Positions 37,101 to 47,425 of a stretch of 64,000 nucleotides of DNA are shown here, piece after piece. The notes beneath the pieces were generated by a model, which ran no database searches, was not told where the DNA came from, and was given only the letters and a program-made list of their open reading frames with translations. Positions within the stretch are counted from its first letter, which is position 1, and each line of letters starts with the position of its first letter. The DNA is from Rostratula benghalensis (taxonomy: Eukaryota; Chordata; Aves; Charadriiformes; Rostratulidae): assembly GCA_013399305.1 (NCBI GenBank), contig VXAI01000039.1:4576237-4640236 (forward strand). The letters are read 5' to 3'. The position numbers were made by a program, and so were the translations under genes.

Positions 37101-40100
37101 TCTAAAAGTACTGTGCAATAAACATAGTAATGTTAAACATACCCATATTACCATGTGTGAATTTGCATGTATATGTATAGGAAAAATCTAATGTAAAACA
37201 TATCTGCATATATGAATATAAACTAAATTGTTTATCATGTTATGCAAATACAAATTCATCTGTAACTAGATCATAAGAAAGAGCTTCGCAATGAGGCCCT
37301 AGAACAATAGACAGAAGAACAAATTCAGGTGTCTGAAACTTGTTAGCTACTCTTGCATCCCATGACCTGCATGGGACTGAGTAACACAGAGGTTGTAGAG
37401 TTACTTGGGACCTTTAAGCAGGTGCCAGCACTTGAACTCTGCAGGATTTTGGTCACATAGAGGTTGCAAACCGGATGCTTTGGGTCTCTTGGCAGTATTT
37501 GGGAATCAGCCAGGTGGAATGACTTTGATGGCTCATGTCATGTTAGGCCTTGCTCCCTCAAACAGCTCCTTACGCAGAACCCTGTCTACTCTAGGAGTGT
37601 GGAAAAATACAGTCCATAGTCACTCAGACCTTAAAAGTGATTGTTGTATTATGTTAAGTAGAATGCTTTAGTCAGGTTATTTTTTCAGGCAGCTTCATCC
37701 ACCTGGGAGGCTGACTTTGGGCAAACTGTCACAAAAGTATTTTTTGAAGGTCTGTTGGTTTGGGCTGGTATTTTGTTTAGCGTAGTCTTAGATCTAACAG
37801 CTGTATCCTCTCTTTTTCCTAGCTTAGTCCATGGTTAGTCTCAGACCTAATGATAACTCAGAATGCAACTGCAAAGCAGAACACAAATGCCTTCTGCAGC
37901 TCAGGTAATTTCAAGTACTAATTCATCCTTACCTTAATCTGTGCTCCACTCTGGAGATTTTTCCTGGTGAAATGGCTGAGCTCTCTCACACCCCACCCAA
38001 TTTCGCCAGGGTAGTGACATCTGCGAAGTGATACATATGAAGGACCGGGGGCCGGGCGCCACAAGTAGGCAACGTCACTCGTACCCTCTATTGCTGGAGA
38101 TGTCGCCCCTACGTAGTGAGTGTGTTCAGGCTTCCTTGTTCTGTAATCGCGTATACCATCTGGGCCTTATAGACAGAAAAGATAGAGCAACTTACTATTT
38201 TAATTATTTCTGCTACTAACCTACTTCAGTACAGCTTATTTTCTTTTATCTGACTCTCAATGCAGCAAATTTGTGCAGCTGTTCCACTTTGCAAGAACAT
38301 CATTCTTGTTATACCTTTTGTTACAGTGTGTCTTCCGCAGTGGGGGTCATGTATGGGTTTTTTTTCACTGAAACATTCCTTTTTCCTGCTCTGAAAATCT
38401 GGCTATTGAAAAATGGGCATGATATGAATCAAAACTAGCCCCCTTCTGTTAAAAAGTAACATTTTGTTATGTTTGATGGAGTGTTTACCTGTTAAAATAG
38501 TATTTTCAGTTTTATTTATATAAACATGTTCAGGAAATGGATATGTGTTAGTGAAAGATATGAATTTAAAGTGGATGTGGTTAATTAAATGAAGTCAATA
38601 TAAGTATTCTATTCCAGAATTAAAGTGGCTTTAATTCATTTTAATTGATTTCATGTTACAATGTTATTGAATGCAAAGTCACTTTCCAAAGCCCAGTGAT
38701 TTTAAGACACTTTCTTCAGGTCATTCAGAGATGCGTTTACAAGGAATTTTAGTGCAGAGTTACAAAAGGGTCTGAATTTATGGAATGAGATACTGTTCCA
38801 GCTGAGCAGCTGCCCATCCAGAAGGCACAGTACAAGAACAGCAAAGCGAAGACACAGTCCTCGTTGCTGCTCCACTAAGCCTTCAGGTGGGACAGGTGGC
38901 TGGGAAGTATCACAGCTCCCATCCAGCCTGTGCATCTGAGTTTTCCTTGGTTGAAACTCAAGGCACAGGAGGGTTGACACTTAGACATAGATCTGACCTC
39001 GGAGTTTCACCCACACTGAGGTTCACCATTAGCCTCTACACCACACTTTTACAGTCGATACTACAAAGGCAATGGTGCTCTTTGCAAGGAGCACTGTAAA
39101 GTTTATAAGCTGCTGTTATGGTCTGTATGGACTAAATATAAGTAAGTAAATCAAGTATTTAGAAAACTGCTTTAGCAACACAAAACTACAAGCTTAACCT
39201 GAGGGTGCTTGTGATTGCAAGGGATGTCTCTCACCAGCGCAGACGGAGCAAGAGTGTTATGGGACCGCATAAATCACCAAAGTCTCTCTAGCATCAATTT
39301 ACAGCCTGAGATTAGTATTGATATTTTTACTGTCAAAACTGAGGGTTGTTAGAGCCTGATAGCATATGAAGGCAGATTCTGCCTTAATGGTTATTACACA
39401 GCTTTGGATAATCATTCAAAAAAGATACCCCAAATTTAGTATGACTAAATTAAGATTGTGATTGCCTGAGAGGGACAGTCTTGTTACCATTTCCATCCCT
39501 CTATAACTGGGACTTTATGAAGATTCAGCCATCAAATATCAATTAGTCAGGCAAAACCCACACAGGTTTCAAGCTGAGGAGCAAATATCTGTCATCCATG
39601 TTTGGGGGGGAAAAAAAAGGCTCTAAAAATACTTCATTATTATTATTAGAAGACAGTTCTTTGGGCATCAACCAGAGTTCCATGTAGCACCAGGCTTAGT
39701 CCTAAAGCTTTGTCACACAAAAAGTTTTTAAAACATAGTGTGGGTTTAGGCCTCTGGAAAAGCCACAAACCATGTTTTTAGTTAAAAGGACAAACTATGA
39801 GAAGTGTGCTGACAAAGTCTCCTACTGGAGCAGCAGCTGATAATGCCAGACAACATCATTGCTGGTATAAATTTAAAGCAATTCCCTGCTGATCTACTGA
39901 TATTTATGCTATTGCTTTGGCTAGTTGAACTGTATTGATCCGGGTTGAGGATGAAAAAAAAATAAATCATCCTCCAAACTATCATAGTTATCAGAAAATA
40001 AAAACAAAGGTGCAAAACAGAAGGGTGAGTTGTTTTCACACGGAGTAGCTGTTGAAAATGGATGAAGCAAAATGGGAACAGAACGGAACACATTTTGTGA

Positions 40101-43100
40101 AACACTTGGGGAGTTATTCCAGAATAGTTTCTATAATTATACATTAATCCAACTGAACTTTCAAGTGTAGATAATACTTGACTCCTATTTCTAGGCAAGG
40201 GATTAATTTCCAAGCCATATGTCCTCTCAAGATTGTTATTAACTGAAAATAGATCACTATGTGCAGATGCAGTTGAAACAAAGATCACTCCAGTCCAGAT
40301 CAAAGTCAGGTTAGCCTCTCAGTAAAGGCTGATGATTTTTGTTTTGACTGTATTGCATGAAAAGGGAAGGGTATCTTTTAAAAACAGATTTAGTCCTATT
40401 CAGCATAGGGATAAATTTCAAGCGTGAGTAGTCCATGCAATGCTTCCTTTTAACATCATATCCATATTTCCAGCATCCTGTAATCAGCAGCTGAGCTCTG
40501 AGGAACAGGTACTAACTGAGCCTGCTTCTCTGAGTTAATAGCTGATGCACAGCATGGTTCCAAAGCCTTTTCGTTATGGGGTCCTGCTAATTTGTAACAT
40601 TTTCATTGTTAATTAAAGGTGATGGGAAAATGTTCCCAAGATTTCCCTAATCCAGTTTATAGCACAGCTCCAAAACAGTCACATCAGCACAAATGCAGAG
40701 GCAGTGGACTGTGTCATAGGTGCAAAAATAAAAACCAGGAACTGCTTAAAACAACTTTGCTGCCAGAGAAAATATAGCTTGGAACTATGTCCTGATTTTT
40801 CCATCAGGTTTATTATTTTTCAACTCCATAGTCTGAACATTCATGTCACTGAACATTCCCCTTTCCAGAGAAGAATCTTCACTAATTATGTGTGTTATTG
40901 TTCTGTCTAGGCTTCAGAAGAAACAATGTATTTGAATAATTGGTAGAAATTGAATTGTAATTTAATAGAAAGTCGAGCATTCTCTCAGTGCTTCACCCCA
41001 TGTGATTAATACTCTGTAAGCAATGCCTTCTTGTTTGTCATACAGAAAGCAAAGTTTAGACTTCTGTTCATCCTTGTAGAATAAGGGCAAGGGTAAACAA
41101 AGAAAATCAATTATAAGTGTTCCATTAATAAGGATGAAGATGGAATATATCTGTCACTGGGAAAAACCCTGGCTTGATTCCCAAGGGACTGCCTCTCAGC
41201 AGTTTTTGGCTTAGGAAAGGCGTTTGAGCAGGCTATTCTTGGTCAGATAAAGAGAGGAGCTGCTGGCAGCACACACTCTGCGGAGACTTGAATTCTCTAA
41301 AGTATGCTCCCTAGCTTGGGCCAGATGCACTGGTTCTCTAGACACAGTGAAAGACATATTTATTTTATCAAGCTTTTGGAGAAAGCTGTGGGTATATTCC
41401 CACAATGATGAACGGGGGAAGAGAGAATTATAAGAATGACAGTTATTTTAATAACACTGAGATTGGTTTTCCTCTTGTTTCACTGTTACTGCTGAAATAT
41501 TAATTATAAGCCAGGACATTTAATTTTATTTGTAGTAAGTAAATAATCATACAAATCCTAGCAGTCTTATTCCCCAGCAAGCACGTACGCAAGTAGGGTA
41601 TATTTAAAAGCATGGAGAACCAAATAATTGTTAAATATGGAACCATTGCTTGCATTTACAACACCCTTTAGGGAATTGGTGTACTCCCACTCCCTCAACA
41701 ACAACAGAAATAGTTCATTTTATCAGCCAAACAGTAACTTCCAGTTGACAATAATTTGACCAGCTGAAGCTGGTGGTTAGGATTACTACTCATGGTGGAT
41801 ACAGTTAAGCATATTTTGAGTAAGGTTTCAAAGAATCAAGGCCAAAATTGTCACCCTGTGATGAACAACTTTAACTTGACCTGCGCTGTACAAACATACA
41901 GCAAATACCATGAGTTGTGCTTGGTATTGCTCTGGTTAATACTTTCCAAATTAATTCCATGTGTGGGCTTTCTTTTCCTGGAGCAGGAGTTCCTGATTCC
42001 AGTTTAACAGGAACATCCCAATTGCTTTCCAGTATAAAATAGCCACAGTTGGCATTATCTAAGAATAGCTATTTCACAAAGGCTTAATGAAAAGCATAAG
42101 CAGGCCCAAGACGTGTGTTTACAACAGAATTTATTCATTTCCACGCAAGCTGCAGGTACTCTGTGATTTGCAGGAGTGAGCTGCTCAGAAAACAGAGCCC
42201 CAGGGCCAGTGATTCTGAATCAGTGATAAGAAGGTTTTCTGTTCTATCTTAAAACTGATAACTCAAGCCAGATCGAGTGCTAAATATTAATTTGTGAATG
42301 AGAAATGGAGAAATAATGAAAAGCTTAAGCTCTGTTACAGACTGTAATTTCAAACATTACTCAAAATGCAAATATGTCTCTCTGGCTAATTTTGCTTCCT
42401 TTGTTTTCTTGAAAATATGGAGACAGAATTTCAGCATCATAAGCTATTTCTTTCTTTCATCCTTTAAATATATCTCCTCTCAAAAAGCATCAAATAGCCA
42501 TCAGTAAACCGAGGTAACCACCTGTCAGGGACAGCACAGGCATCAATAGTATCTACATCTCACCGCTTGTTTTTTGCCTTTTCTTCCAGCTATCTTTAGA
42601 GAGAAAGATATGTCAGGTATCTCAGTCTCCTGGGTTTACCTATGCAATTGTCCATCATGGTGTTCACCTGCTTGATGTATGACTCCACCCTCTGAGAATG
42701 ACCCTGAGATCATCACCATCTAATATGAGCCACCAGCACTAGGTGAGATGCCACATGCTATTTCCTTGCAGCTCTCCCAACTTCAGCCCCTTTGCCTGCT
42801 CACCTAGGATTGCCCAGGGCACTGGAACAACTGCTTCTCTACTGCATGGTAAAATGCTTTGTGGGTTTTTTTTTTTTTTCTGGTTATTTTTAACACACAT
42901 CAGTTCACTGGTCTCATTTTCTGTGTGGCCTCAGGGGGCTGCTTGGGGAGAAACATTTGTGCCAAAACAAACGGTGGAAAATAGGAACAAGTGGCCGGAG
43001 GTCAGAACCACTGAAGCCGTTGTTGTCCCAAGGAGGATGGCACCCAGAGCAGTGCTCCCATCCTGGCATGCACACAGACTCTCATATACTCATCTTTCCT

Positions 43101-46024
43101 CTTTAGGACTTTCCCTCTCTACATATGTTAGGAAAACAAAGATAACGGGACCCTTTGACACAAGAAGTGTAATTTTAATAGCCCAGTAAGTTTTATCTTC
43201 CTAAGGTAACCTGTATCATCCAAGCATACTTCAAGTAGCATTAACTCTGTTTTCATTTGCTGAGCTTTTTCTCCTAAAGTTGATTAAGAGCCTAAGGCTG
43301 GAACAGAGCAGAAGAAATAAAAGCAAGCTCTTCCTTCTTGTCACCTGCTAACAATCACTGAAGGAGTTAACCAGGATTCTCTATGAGAACATCTAAAATG
43401 ATAAAGTGAAAAAGTCCTGCTTGGTCAGATCTATCATTCAGTTTATTGTCTTTGCTTCCTTGAGAAGAGGGTTTCTAAGGCTATATGAGAAGGTCAAACC
43501 CCTTTTGACCTTAGGGTTGCCAGGTGGATCAGAAGACCTTCTAGTCTTTAAACCATTGGCAATAAAACAGTAATCATAGGCCCATCTGGAATACCAGACA
43601 CTTGAAACGTGGATGCTTGTCTCTTTATCTGAAGAGTCCTAGATTGTACATGAATAATATGCTAATTGTGAACCAATCTGCTAACTTGTAAATCTGCAAT
43701 AACACACTTGCTCCATTACAAGCAACAGAACGCTATAAATAATCAGGTGAAATTTACTTTTCCCTTTACAAGCTATCAGTGTCACTAATAGCAAGCTGTG
43801 CATTCTCGATAGCAATTATGTTGCTGCTATTAAGTTACTTCTGGTGCTTTAAAAATAACCTTGACTATTCTTCTTGTCTCAGAATTGCCTGGCAGAAATC
43901 ATTCACAGGCTCAACGCCTGTGTCACACAATACTGCTGCGATGTTATTGGATTAAGGACAGTCAGCAAGAAGAGTCCAAAGCACTTTCCAAGATTAGTTT
44001 CTCAGGAAAAGTGCTTTCCCCAGAAAACAGACACTCCTAAAAGAGCGTACTCCACCATCTACTGAGAGTAATAGCAATCTTACTACAGTATGAGCTAACA
44101 AGCAGGGTAGAAAAAGCTCTTTGGTAGAAAAACCTCTTAAGACCGCACATAGCACAGTCATTGGATTGAAACAGGTTTAATCCAACTTGACATTTTTTTC
44201 TGAAATTTGCTCTATTCTTTAATGGTATTAACAATGCTGCAGAAGGGTTGTGTGGGTAAACTGACAGGCTAGTTTTGTCACTGGGTGCTATTTATACAAC
44301 TTAGACTATGTGATTTTTACCACTATGTGCCCCTTCTGACAGGGAAGGGAAATGGTATTACGTTGGCTCACAGGAAAAACAGGCAACTCAACGTGACCTC
44401 CAGATATTATGCCACTGAAAATATTGGTGCTGCACCTATAGCTTGAGTATTGTGTGCTCTTCTTGTCCCCCATGCTTACCAATCTCCTGAAATGACCTCT
44501 TCAAATGAGAAAAAGTACTGAAAGCGATTAATGTGAATATACTTATCTACTTGTGCCACTCATTAAAAGCTGAAAATTAGCAGCATTCTGGTATTAAAGA
44601 CAATGTATTTGGCTCCACATTTTCTGGAAGTCTAAATAAATTTTATGTTCTCTCAGGAATAACTGAAGAGGCTGTAGTAGAGAGCTGTTAAACAGTGACC
44701 TTTCTGAAGAAGGTAAATAAGGAGCAGTTGAAACATTTCATAAGCCAAACCCTAGAATTAAATTGCTAGGAATAGATTTAAAACATCAAAGGAAATTCTT
44801 TTTCATAGCTAAATTGGGTCACCTTTACCACAAAGAAGTTGCAAGGCAAAAACTGCGAATGAGATTTAAGAGCAATTCAGCAAGGATATTAGGGGATATG
44901 AATTTTTAGTCTGACTCCAAATTGCAGTTTTTATGTTCCTATCACTTGAACCCCAATAGCAGAAACTACTGCTGTGCAGAACTTGAAGAGCACATGCTCA
45001 TATACTCAGTACTATGTCATGTACTGTATTGTAACACAATTTATACCATCCAGATAGTGTTTCTAGTACCTTGGCATTTAAGAAAGAGAGAGTATTGAAG
45101 TACAACTTATACAAACCTCATTTGATTTTTACAAGGTACAGGGGCACAGAAAGGTATCAGTCTCTAAATTTGTACTATTCAAAAATGACTAGTAGTGTGA
45201 ATCTATAACCAGACCATCACTATAATTTAAAAGCAGACTCCAAGACAAATTCAGATTCATTTAATAAAGGTACATATTTTTTAGTCCATCAGTTTCACTC
45301 TTCAGTCTGCTCTTTTATACTGGTGCATTTGAAATTCAAATGGAGCTGCAGTAGGAAAACATCTCTGTAACCGCTGTTAACTAGAAACACTGGGAAATCC
45401 TGGCTGGCACTCAGCGGGAGGTTTTCATTCAGCCTCTCAGACCAGAACCTCCTTCTCCCCTCTGACACCGCCAAGGCTTTTTCTTCAAAATGCAGGTGTG
45501 GGGCATGCTTTCTAAGTAATGAATGAGAACTGCTGAGCAGGGCATAAAAACTTCCAAACTGAAAAAGTATCCAGTTCATGTTACTGTTCCTGGGTGTGCA
45601 CACATCAAATAATCCCTTGTGGTTGAAAAATACCCAGATACTTGATATGAAAAATGTAAAAAAAAACCAAAACAGGTTGTTTTTTCTATTTAGGCATCAA
45701 GCTTTCCAAGGGAACAAATGCTGTGGTTCCAGTTAACTTGCATTTTGGGCCACTATTTAATATTTCTTGTCTGTGCTGCTTTTGCTTTAATCAACAATAC
45801 ATCACGTTAAACAAGGGTTCACTGGATGCCCACCAGTGATGCACGCAGGCAGTAATGTTGCCCTTCCTCTGTCCCTGTAGGACCTGCAGTCCTTCTCCAG
45901 GCTGAAGCAGCAGCTCACCATGTGAGAGGCTCTGAGATCCCTTGTGCTATCACCTACCTGAGAATACCACCCTTGCATCCACGAATGCTTTCCCTGCTGA
46001 GGGGCTACGGGATGAGGAGGGCAT
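10069..46024 (-). CDS. SPMIP2: SPMIP2 (C4orf45), sperm microtubule inner protein 2, five coding exons
   Basis: Exons join as 46024-45958, 38165-37933, 31062-31004, 11339-11185 and 10124-10069 (570 nt, 189 residues plus stop). Intron phases 1, 0, 2 and 1 are all compatible. The family protein, as I recall it, is about 186 residues and sits inside the lumen of sperm axonemal doublet microtubules. Conserved signatures in order: F-S-G-P-D near residue 21, H-Y-V-G then Y-L-W-R-P-A near residues 63-68, E-I-G-W-G near 84-88, [10 protein letters not shown] near 113-122, and L-A-W followed by S-Y-E and H-S-K near 138-154. No signal peptide or membrane segment. Between these motifs the sequence is diverged, as expected for a fast-evolving testis gene. 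Opposite orientation next to FNIP2 matches the human locus. The identification rests on remembered family motifs plus splice logic, not on a search. Confidence 0.85.
10125..11184 (-). other. SPMIP2: SPMIP2 intron 4 (phase 1)
   Basis: 1,060 nt between a strong gtaagg donor and a very strong acceptor (aatcccctttcttattttcag). No repeat or other gene recognised. An ATTAAA on the - strand at 11151-11146 would suit only the read-through isoform. Confidence 0.68.
11185..11339 (-). CDS. SPMIP2: SPMIP2 coding exon 4
   Basis: 155 nt after a strong acceptor (catctccccaccag). The first base completes the split Trp codon. Then follow 51 codons and one base before an AAAAG|gtaagg donor. The peptide begins Gln-Pro and continues [28 protein letters not shown] and L-P-K-S-K. 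It lines up with the family's W-Q-P, D-x-x-G, L-A-W-x-x-G-[DS]-Y-E and S-K-x-A blocks in the right order and spacing. If the donor is not used, the frame reads six more codons to a TGA at 11167-11165, giving a 177-residue form. Confidence 0.88.
13993..14008. promoter_or_regulatory. Palindromic X-box-like (RFX-type) site
   Basis: A perfect 16-bp palindrome, aattgccatggcaatt. Its core has two RFX half-sites (TTGCC / GGCAA) spaced by AT, as in an X-box. RFX factors drive ciliary and sperm-axoneme genes and this site lies in SPMIP2 intron 3, but it is 32 kb from the start codon. A role is inference only. Confidence 0.3.
14243..14355 (-). mobile_element. CR1 LINE 3' fragment
   Basis: The reverse-oriented CR1 3' end: 'tagaatcgtagaa', the 'gggttgaaagggacttaaaaggtcatctagtccagcc' block and the 'actagatcaggttgctcagagccc' block. 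About 113 bp, diverged, in SPMIP2 intron 3. Confidence 0.88.
19785..19845 (+). mobile_element. Outer CR1, left part (interrupted copy)
   Basis: About 61 bp of CR1 ORF2 ('gtggccagcgggtcaaggaaagtt' through 'ctgccctggtgaggctacat'). It stops abruptly where a second CR1 begins. The sequence that should follow (ctggagtactgtgtccagg) resumes at 20674, so this and 20669-21164 are one element split by a younger insertion. Confidence 0.85.
19846..20668 (+). mobile_element. Inner CR1 inserted into another CR1, spans the N gap
   Basis: Starts in the CR1 ORF2 region 'cctggacaggctggagagctgggcag' and ends with 'attctgtgattctgtga'. The pentamer tacat is present on both sides (19841-19845 and 20669-20673), consistent with a target-site duplication. 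The middle 480 bp are N. The gap lies where about 0.5 kb of CR1 would be expected, so the missing DNA is probably ordinary CR1 sequence. Confidence 0.85.
19992..20471. other. Assembly gap (480 N)
   Basis: An unbroken run of N inside the nested CR1 pair. Any open frame drawn through it is an artefact. The likely cause is assembly ambiguity between the two similar CR1 copies. Confidence 0.99.
20669..21164 (+). mobile_element. Outer CR1, right part to 3' end
   Basis: Continues the element begun at 19785. The C-terminal part of CR1 ORF2 is open for about 136 codons from 20674 to the stop at 21081 ([32 protein letters not shown]). The untranslated 3' end follows, closing with tttgtgattctgta. Fairly well preserved but 5'-truncated, so not autonomous. 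Confidence 0.92.
26926..26947. repeat. T22 homopolymer
   Basis: An uninterrupted run of 22 T in SPMIP2 intron 3. Confidence 0.9.
27403..27520 (-). mobile_element. CR1 LINE 3' fragment
   Basis: Begins with the reversed CR1 tail 'atcatagaatcataaaatcat', followed by 'caggctggaaaagacccttgggatcatcatgtccaacc' and a degenerate 'ccacatctaaa' block. About 118 bp, older and more diverged than the copies at 47.6-54.8 kb. The outer limit is approximate. Confidence 0.85.
31004..31062 (-). CDS. SPMIP2: SPMIP2 coding exon 3
   Basis: 59 nt after a strong acceptor (tttgtttctttgacag). It encodes 19 residues plus two bases of a Trp codon (TG|G). The peptide ends A-T-H-W-Y-Q-N-P-(W), and the next exon begins Q-P. 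The Y-Q-N-P-W-Q-P block and the 20-residue spacing from the end of exon 2 match the family as I recall it. The donor (G|gtaacc) is weak at positions +4 to +6 compared with the other introns of this gene, so some skipping is possible. Skipping would join exon 2 (phase 0) to exon 4 out of frame. Confidence 0.85.
31063..37932 (-). other. SPMIP2: SPMIP2 intron 2 (phase 0)
   Basis: 6.9 kb, gtaagg donor and ttttgtttctttgacag acceptor. It contains a 9-bp perfect inverted repeat with a 7-nt loop at 33525-33549. It also has an exon-like segment at about 35252-35297 (acceptor tactgtcacag, donor gtgagc) that does not fit the family and was left out. No CR1 recognised. Confidence 0.75.
33525..33549. repeat. 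Short perfect inverted repeat
   Basis: ctagcaggg and its reverse complement ccctgctag separated by 7 nt. Probably chance, recorded for completeness. Confidence 0.5.
37933..38165 (-). CDS. SPMIP2: SPMIP2 coding exon 2 (core of the protein)
   Basis: 233 nt, from a pyrimidine-rich acceptor (ttttctgtctataag) to a strong AAG|gtaagg donor. It is open for two bases plus 77 codons and ends in phase 0 at Ile-Lys. It carries the most diagnostic motifs: P-D-G-I-R-D-Y, E-H-T-H-Y-V-G, Y-L-W-R-P-A and E-I-G-W-G, ending in a Q-S-G-x-Q-I-K segment. These are the conserved microtubule-lumen segments of the SPMIP2 family as I remember it. The exon has 11 CpG in 233 bp while the intron around it has almost none, so it stands out compositionally. 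The opposite strand has a 63-codon open frame that is a shadow of this exon. Confidence 0.9.
38166..45957 (-). other. SPMIP2: SPMIP2 intron 1 (phase 1)
   Basis: 7.8 kb from a gtaggtg donor to a ctctatcttttctgtctataag acceptor. AT-rich, with no CR1 recognised. GC content rises only beside exon 1. I saw no exon or RNA gene on either strand. Confidence 0.75.
45958..46024 (-). CDS. SPMIP2: SPMIP2 coding exon 1 (start codon)
   Basis: 67 nt: ATG at 46024-46022 in the context ataccATGc (A at -3), 22 codons, then one base (G) before a gtaggtg donor. The peptide starts Met-Pro-Ser-Ser-Ser and ends R-V-V-F-S-(G), which continues in exon 2 as P-D-G-I-R-D-Y. This matches the family's F-[ST]-G-P-D entry motif. 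The frame stays open further upstream, with an earlier ATG as far as 46312. I chose 46024 because it gives the expected N-terminal length of about 23 residues before G-P-D. The start is therefore the least certain part of this exon, and the donor is secure. Confidence 0.78.
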
Positions 46025-46145
46025 GGTATGGGTTCTCCGTGCCTGGGAAAGGTCCAGACCCTGCTTCACCTGGTCTCCTCTGCCCACCACCATGGTGGCT
46101 GTGGGCCCTTCCCACACACAGGTGCCAAGGAGGAGTGATACATTG

Positions 46146-46151
46146 TGACGT
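46146..46151 (+). promoter_or_regulatory. CRE half-site (TGACGT) upstream of SPMIP2
   Basis: TGACGT 122 bp upstream of the SPMIP2 start codon. CREM/CREB half-sites are common in promoters of haploid germ-cell genes. A single hexamer is weak evidence. Confidence 0.25.
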
Positions 46152-46297
46152 ATTGTCCCCTTGGCTCTGTGAGTGTCCCTGGTATTGGCCTGGCCCCATC
46201 CCCCGTGCAGGATGGCCGCTCTGAGGAGGCAGCTTCTGCAGCAATCCTTGGAGACTCCGAGACCCACATCTGTGCCATGAGTCTGCTGGACCCTGCC

Positions 46298-46314
46298 CAT
46301 TGGCATATCCAATG
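46298..46314. promoter_or_regulatory. Inverted CCAAT-box pair
   Basis: cattgg-catat-ccaatg: a CCAAT box on each strand arranged as a perfect 17-bp interrupted palindrome, about 275-290 bp upstream of the SPMIP2 ATG. NF-Y binds CCAAT/ATTGG. The distance suits a proximal promoter, but the transcription start is unknown. Confidence 0.3.
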
Positions 46315-46563
46315 ATTAGTCTTTAAGAAACCAGATTTGTAGAGACTGACTTTTTGGGTTTCAGCTCTTATTTGCTGCTTCAGGGGGTCTTTATTCAAAA
46401 AGGTGGCTCCTGGACAGTACTTGTGGCTCTTCAGCGTCCTCTACACCATGAAAGTGGTCTAGGTGAGGATGTGCAGGTGTTCTTCTAAAATTACTTTTCT
46501 TCTGGTTCACCCATTAATTTTGTTGAGGTGCGGGTTTGTTTTTGTTAGGGTGTTGGGTTTTTT

Positions 46564-46565
<2 letters not shown>

Positions 46566-46597
<32 letters not shown>
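46566..46597. repeat. T32 homopolymer
   Basis: 32 uninterrupted T following ggttttttta. It could be the poly(A) of a - strand retro-insertion, but I see no target-site duplication or recognisable source on either side. Confidence 0.9.
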
Positions 46598-46598
<1 letters not shown>

Positions 46599-47383
46599 TG
46601 CTGGCAAAATATATGGGATAAAAGAGCCCCAGACAAAAGTCTGGCTGGTGTGAGTGTTGGAACTGCTTTGATTTCTGCTGATCCTCCAGCTGCTGCTTCC
46701 ATCTGTTGTCTTCTGCTTTTTCTTTCACTTGTAAACACCTTAGGGCATGAGACATTTCTAGGTGTGTGAATCCAATGGGACCAGCATGGTACAATACAAA
46801 TCCTGAGTGCTTCAGCAATACATGCAATATTAAAAATTCTCAGCAAGAGATTTCCTGTGTATTTCCATCCTCATCTGAAATAAGTTTTTTAATTAATGAA
46901 TAATCAAGGAAAGCACAGTATTCATTAACACTCAAGTTAAAACACTCATGGCAACTCTGATTTGTGTTCTGAGGCCTTTTTACTGTTGCTTTTAGTTTTC
47001 TTTTTCCCAGCCGTCCCTAAAGGGGTGAGTGTTTGATAGCTGATGCCTGTCTGTGCATGCTTGCTGGCAAATGCTGATCTTCTGAGTAAGAACTCAGCTG
47101 GTGGACACTGGCTGTGAATCACCAAGGTTACTTGTTCAACAACATTTTGCTCTGGGCTCCTCCTATTGACCTTCCAGCTTCTCCTCACACTGTGACTTGT
47201 CTCTGTCTCTCCTCCCCTTCCCAGTCTGGTCTCTTTTGTGTCTCACTCCTCCCTTCACTTTCCCAATAGCTTCTTCCCCAGGCCTTTCAGCCAGCTTGTT
47301 TAGTGCTCTGTCATGCCAGGGTGGGAAAGCACCCAGCCTCTGCCAGGCATCTCCAGGGGCTGGGTGCAGCCTCCTGCTGTATG

Positions 47384-47425
47384 ATACCATTGCAGATGAC
47401 CTGCAATGGTCATCTGCAATGGTAT
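47384..47425. repeat. Perfect 18-bp inverted repeat (hairpin)
   Basis: Left arm 47384-47401 (ataccattgcagatgacc), 6-nt loop tgcaat, right arm 47408-47425, an exact reverse complement. A stem of 18 perfect pairs in 42 bp is very unlikely by chance locally. It lies in GC-rich DNA about 1.4 kb upstream of the SPMIP2 start. It is too short for a normal microRNA precursor. Confidence 0.9.

Noticed and set aside
39782..40303. 173-codon - strand open frame in SPMIP2 intron 1
   Set aside because: Same strand as the gene but no family motif. Composition fits intron background and it is not needed for a complete product.
42524..42560. Short ATG frame on the - strand ending LTG at a gtggtt donor
   Set aside because: The donor is weak and the N-terminus would be only seven residues. 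The 46024-45958 exon fits better.
46507..46846. Open frames ending in poly-Lys opposite the T32 tract, as a possible processed pseudogene
   Set aside because: The Lys run is just the homopolymer. No parent gene, poly(A) signal or target duplication was identified.
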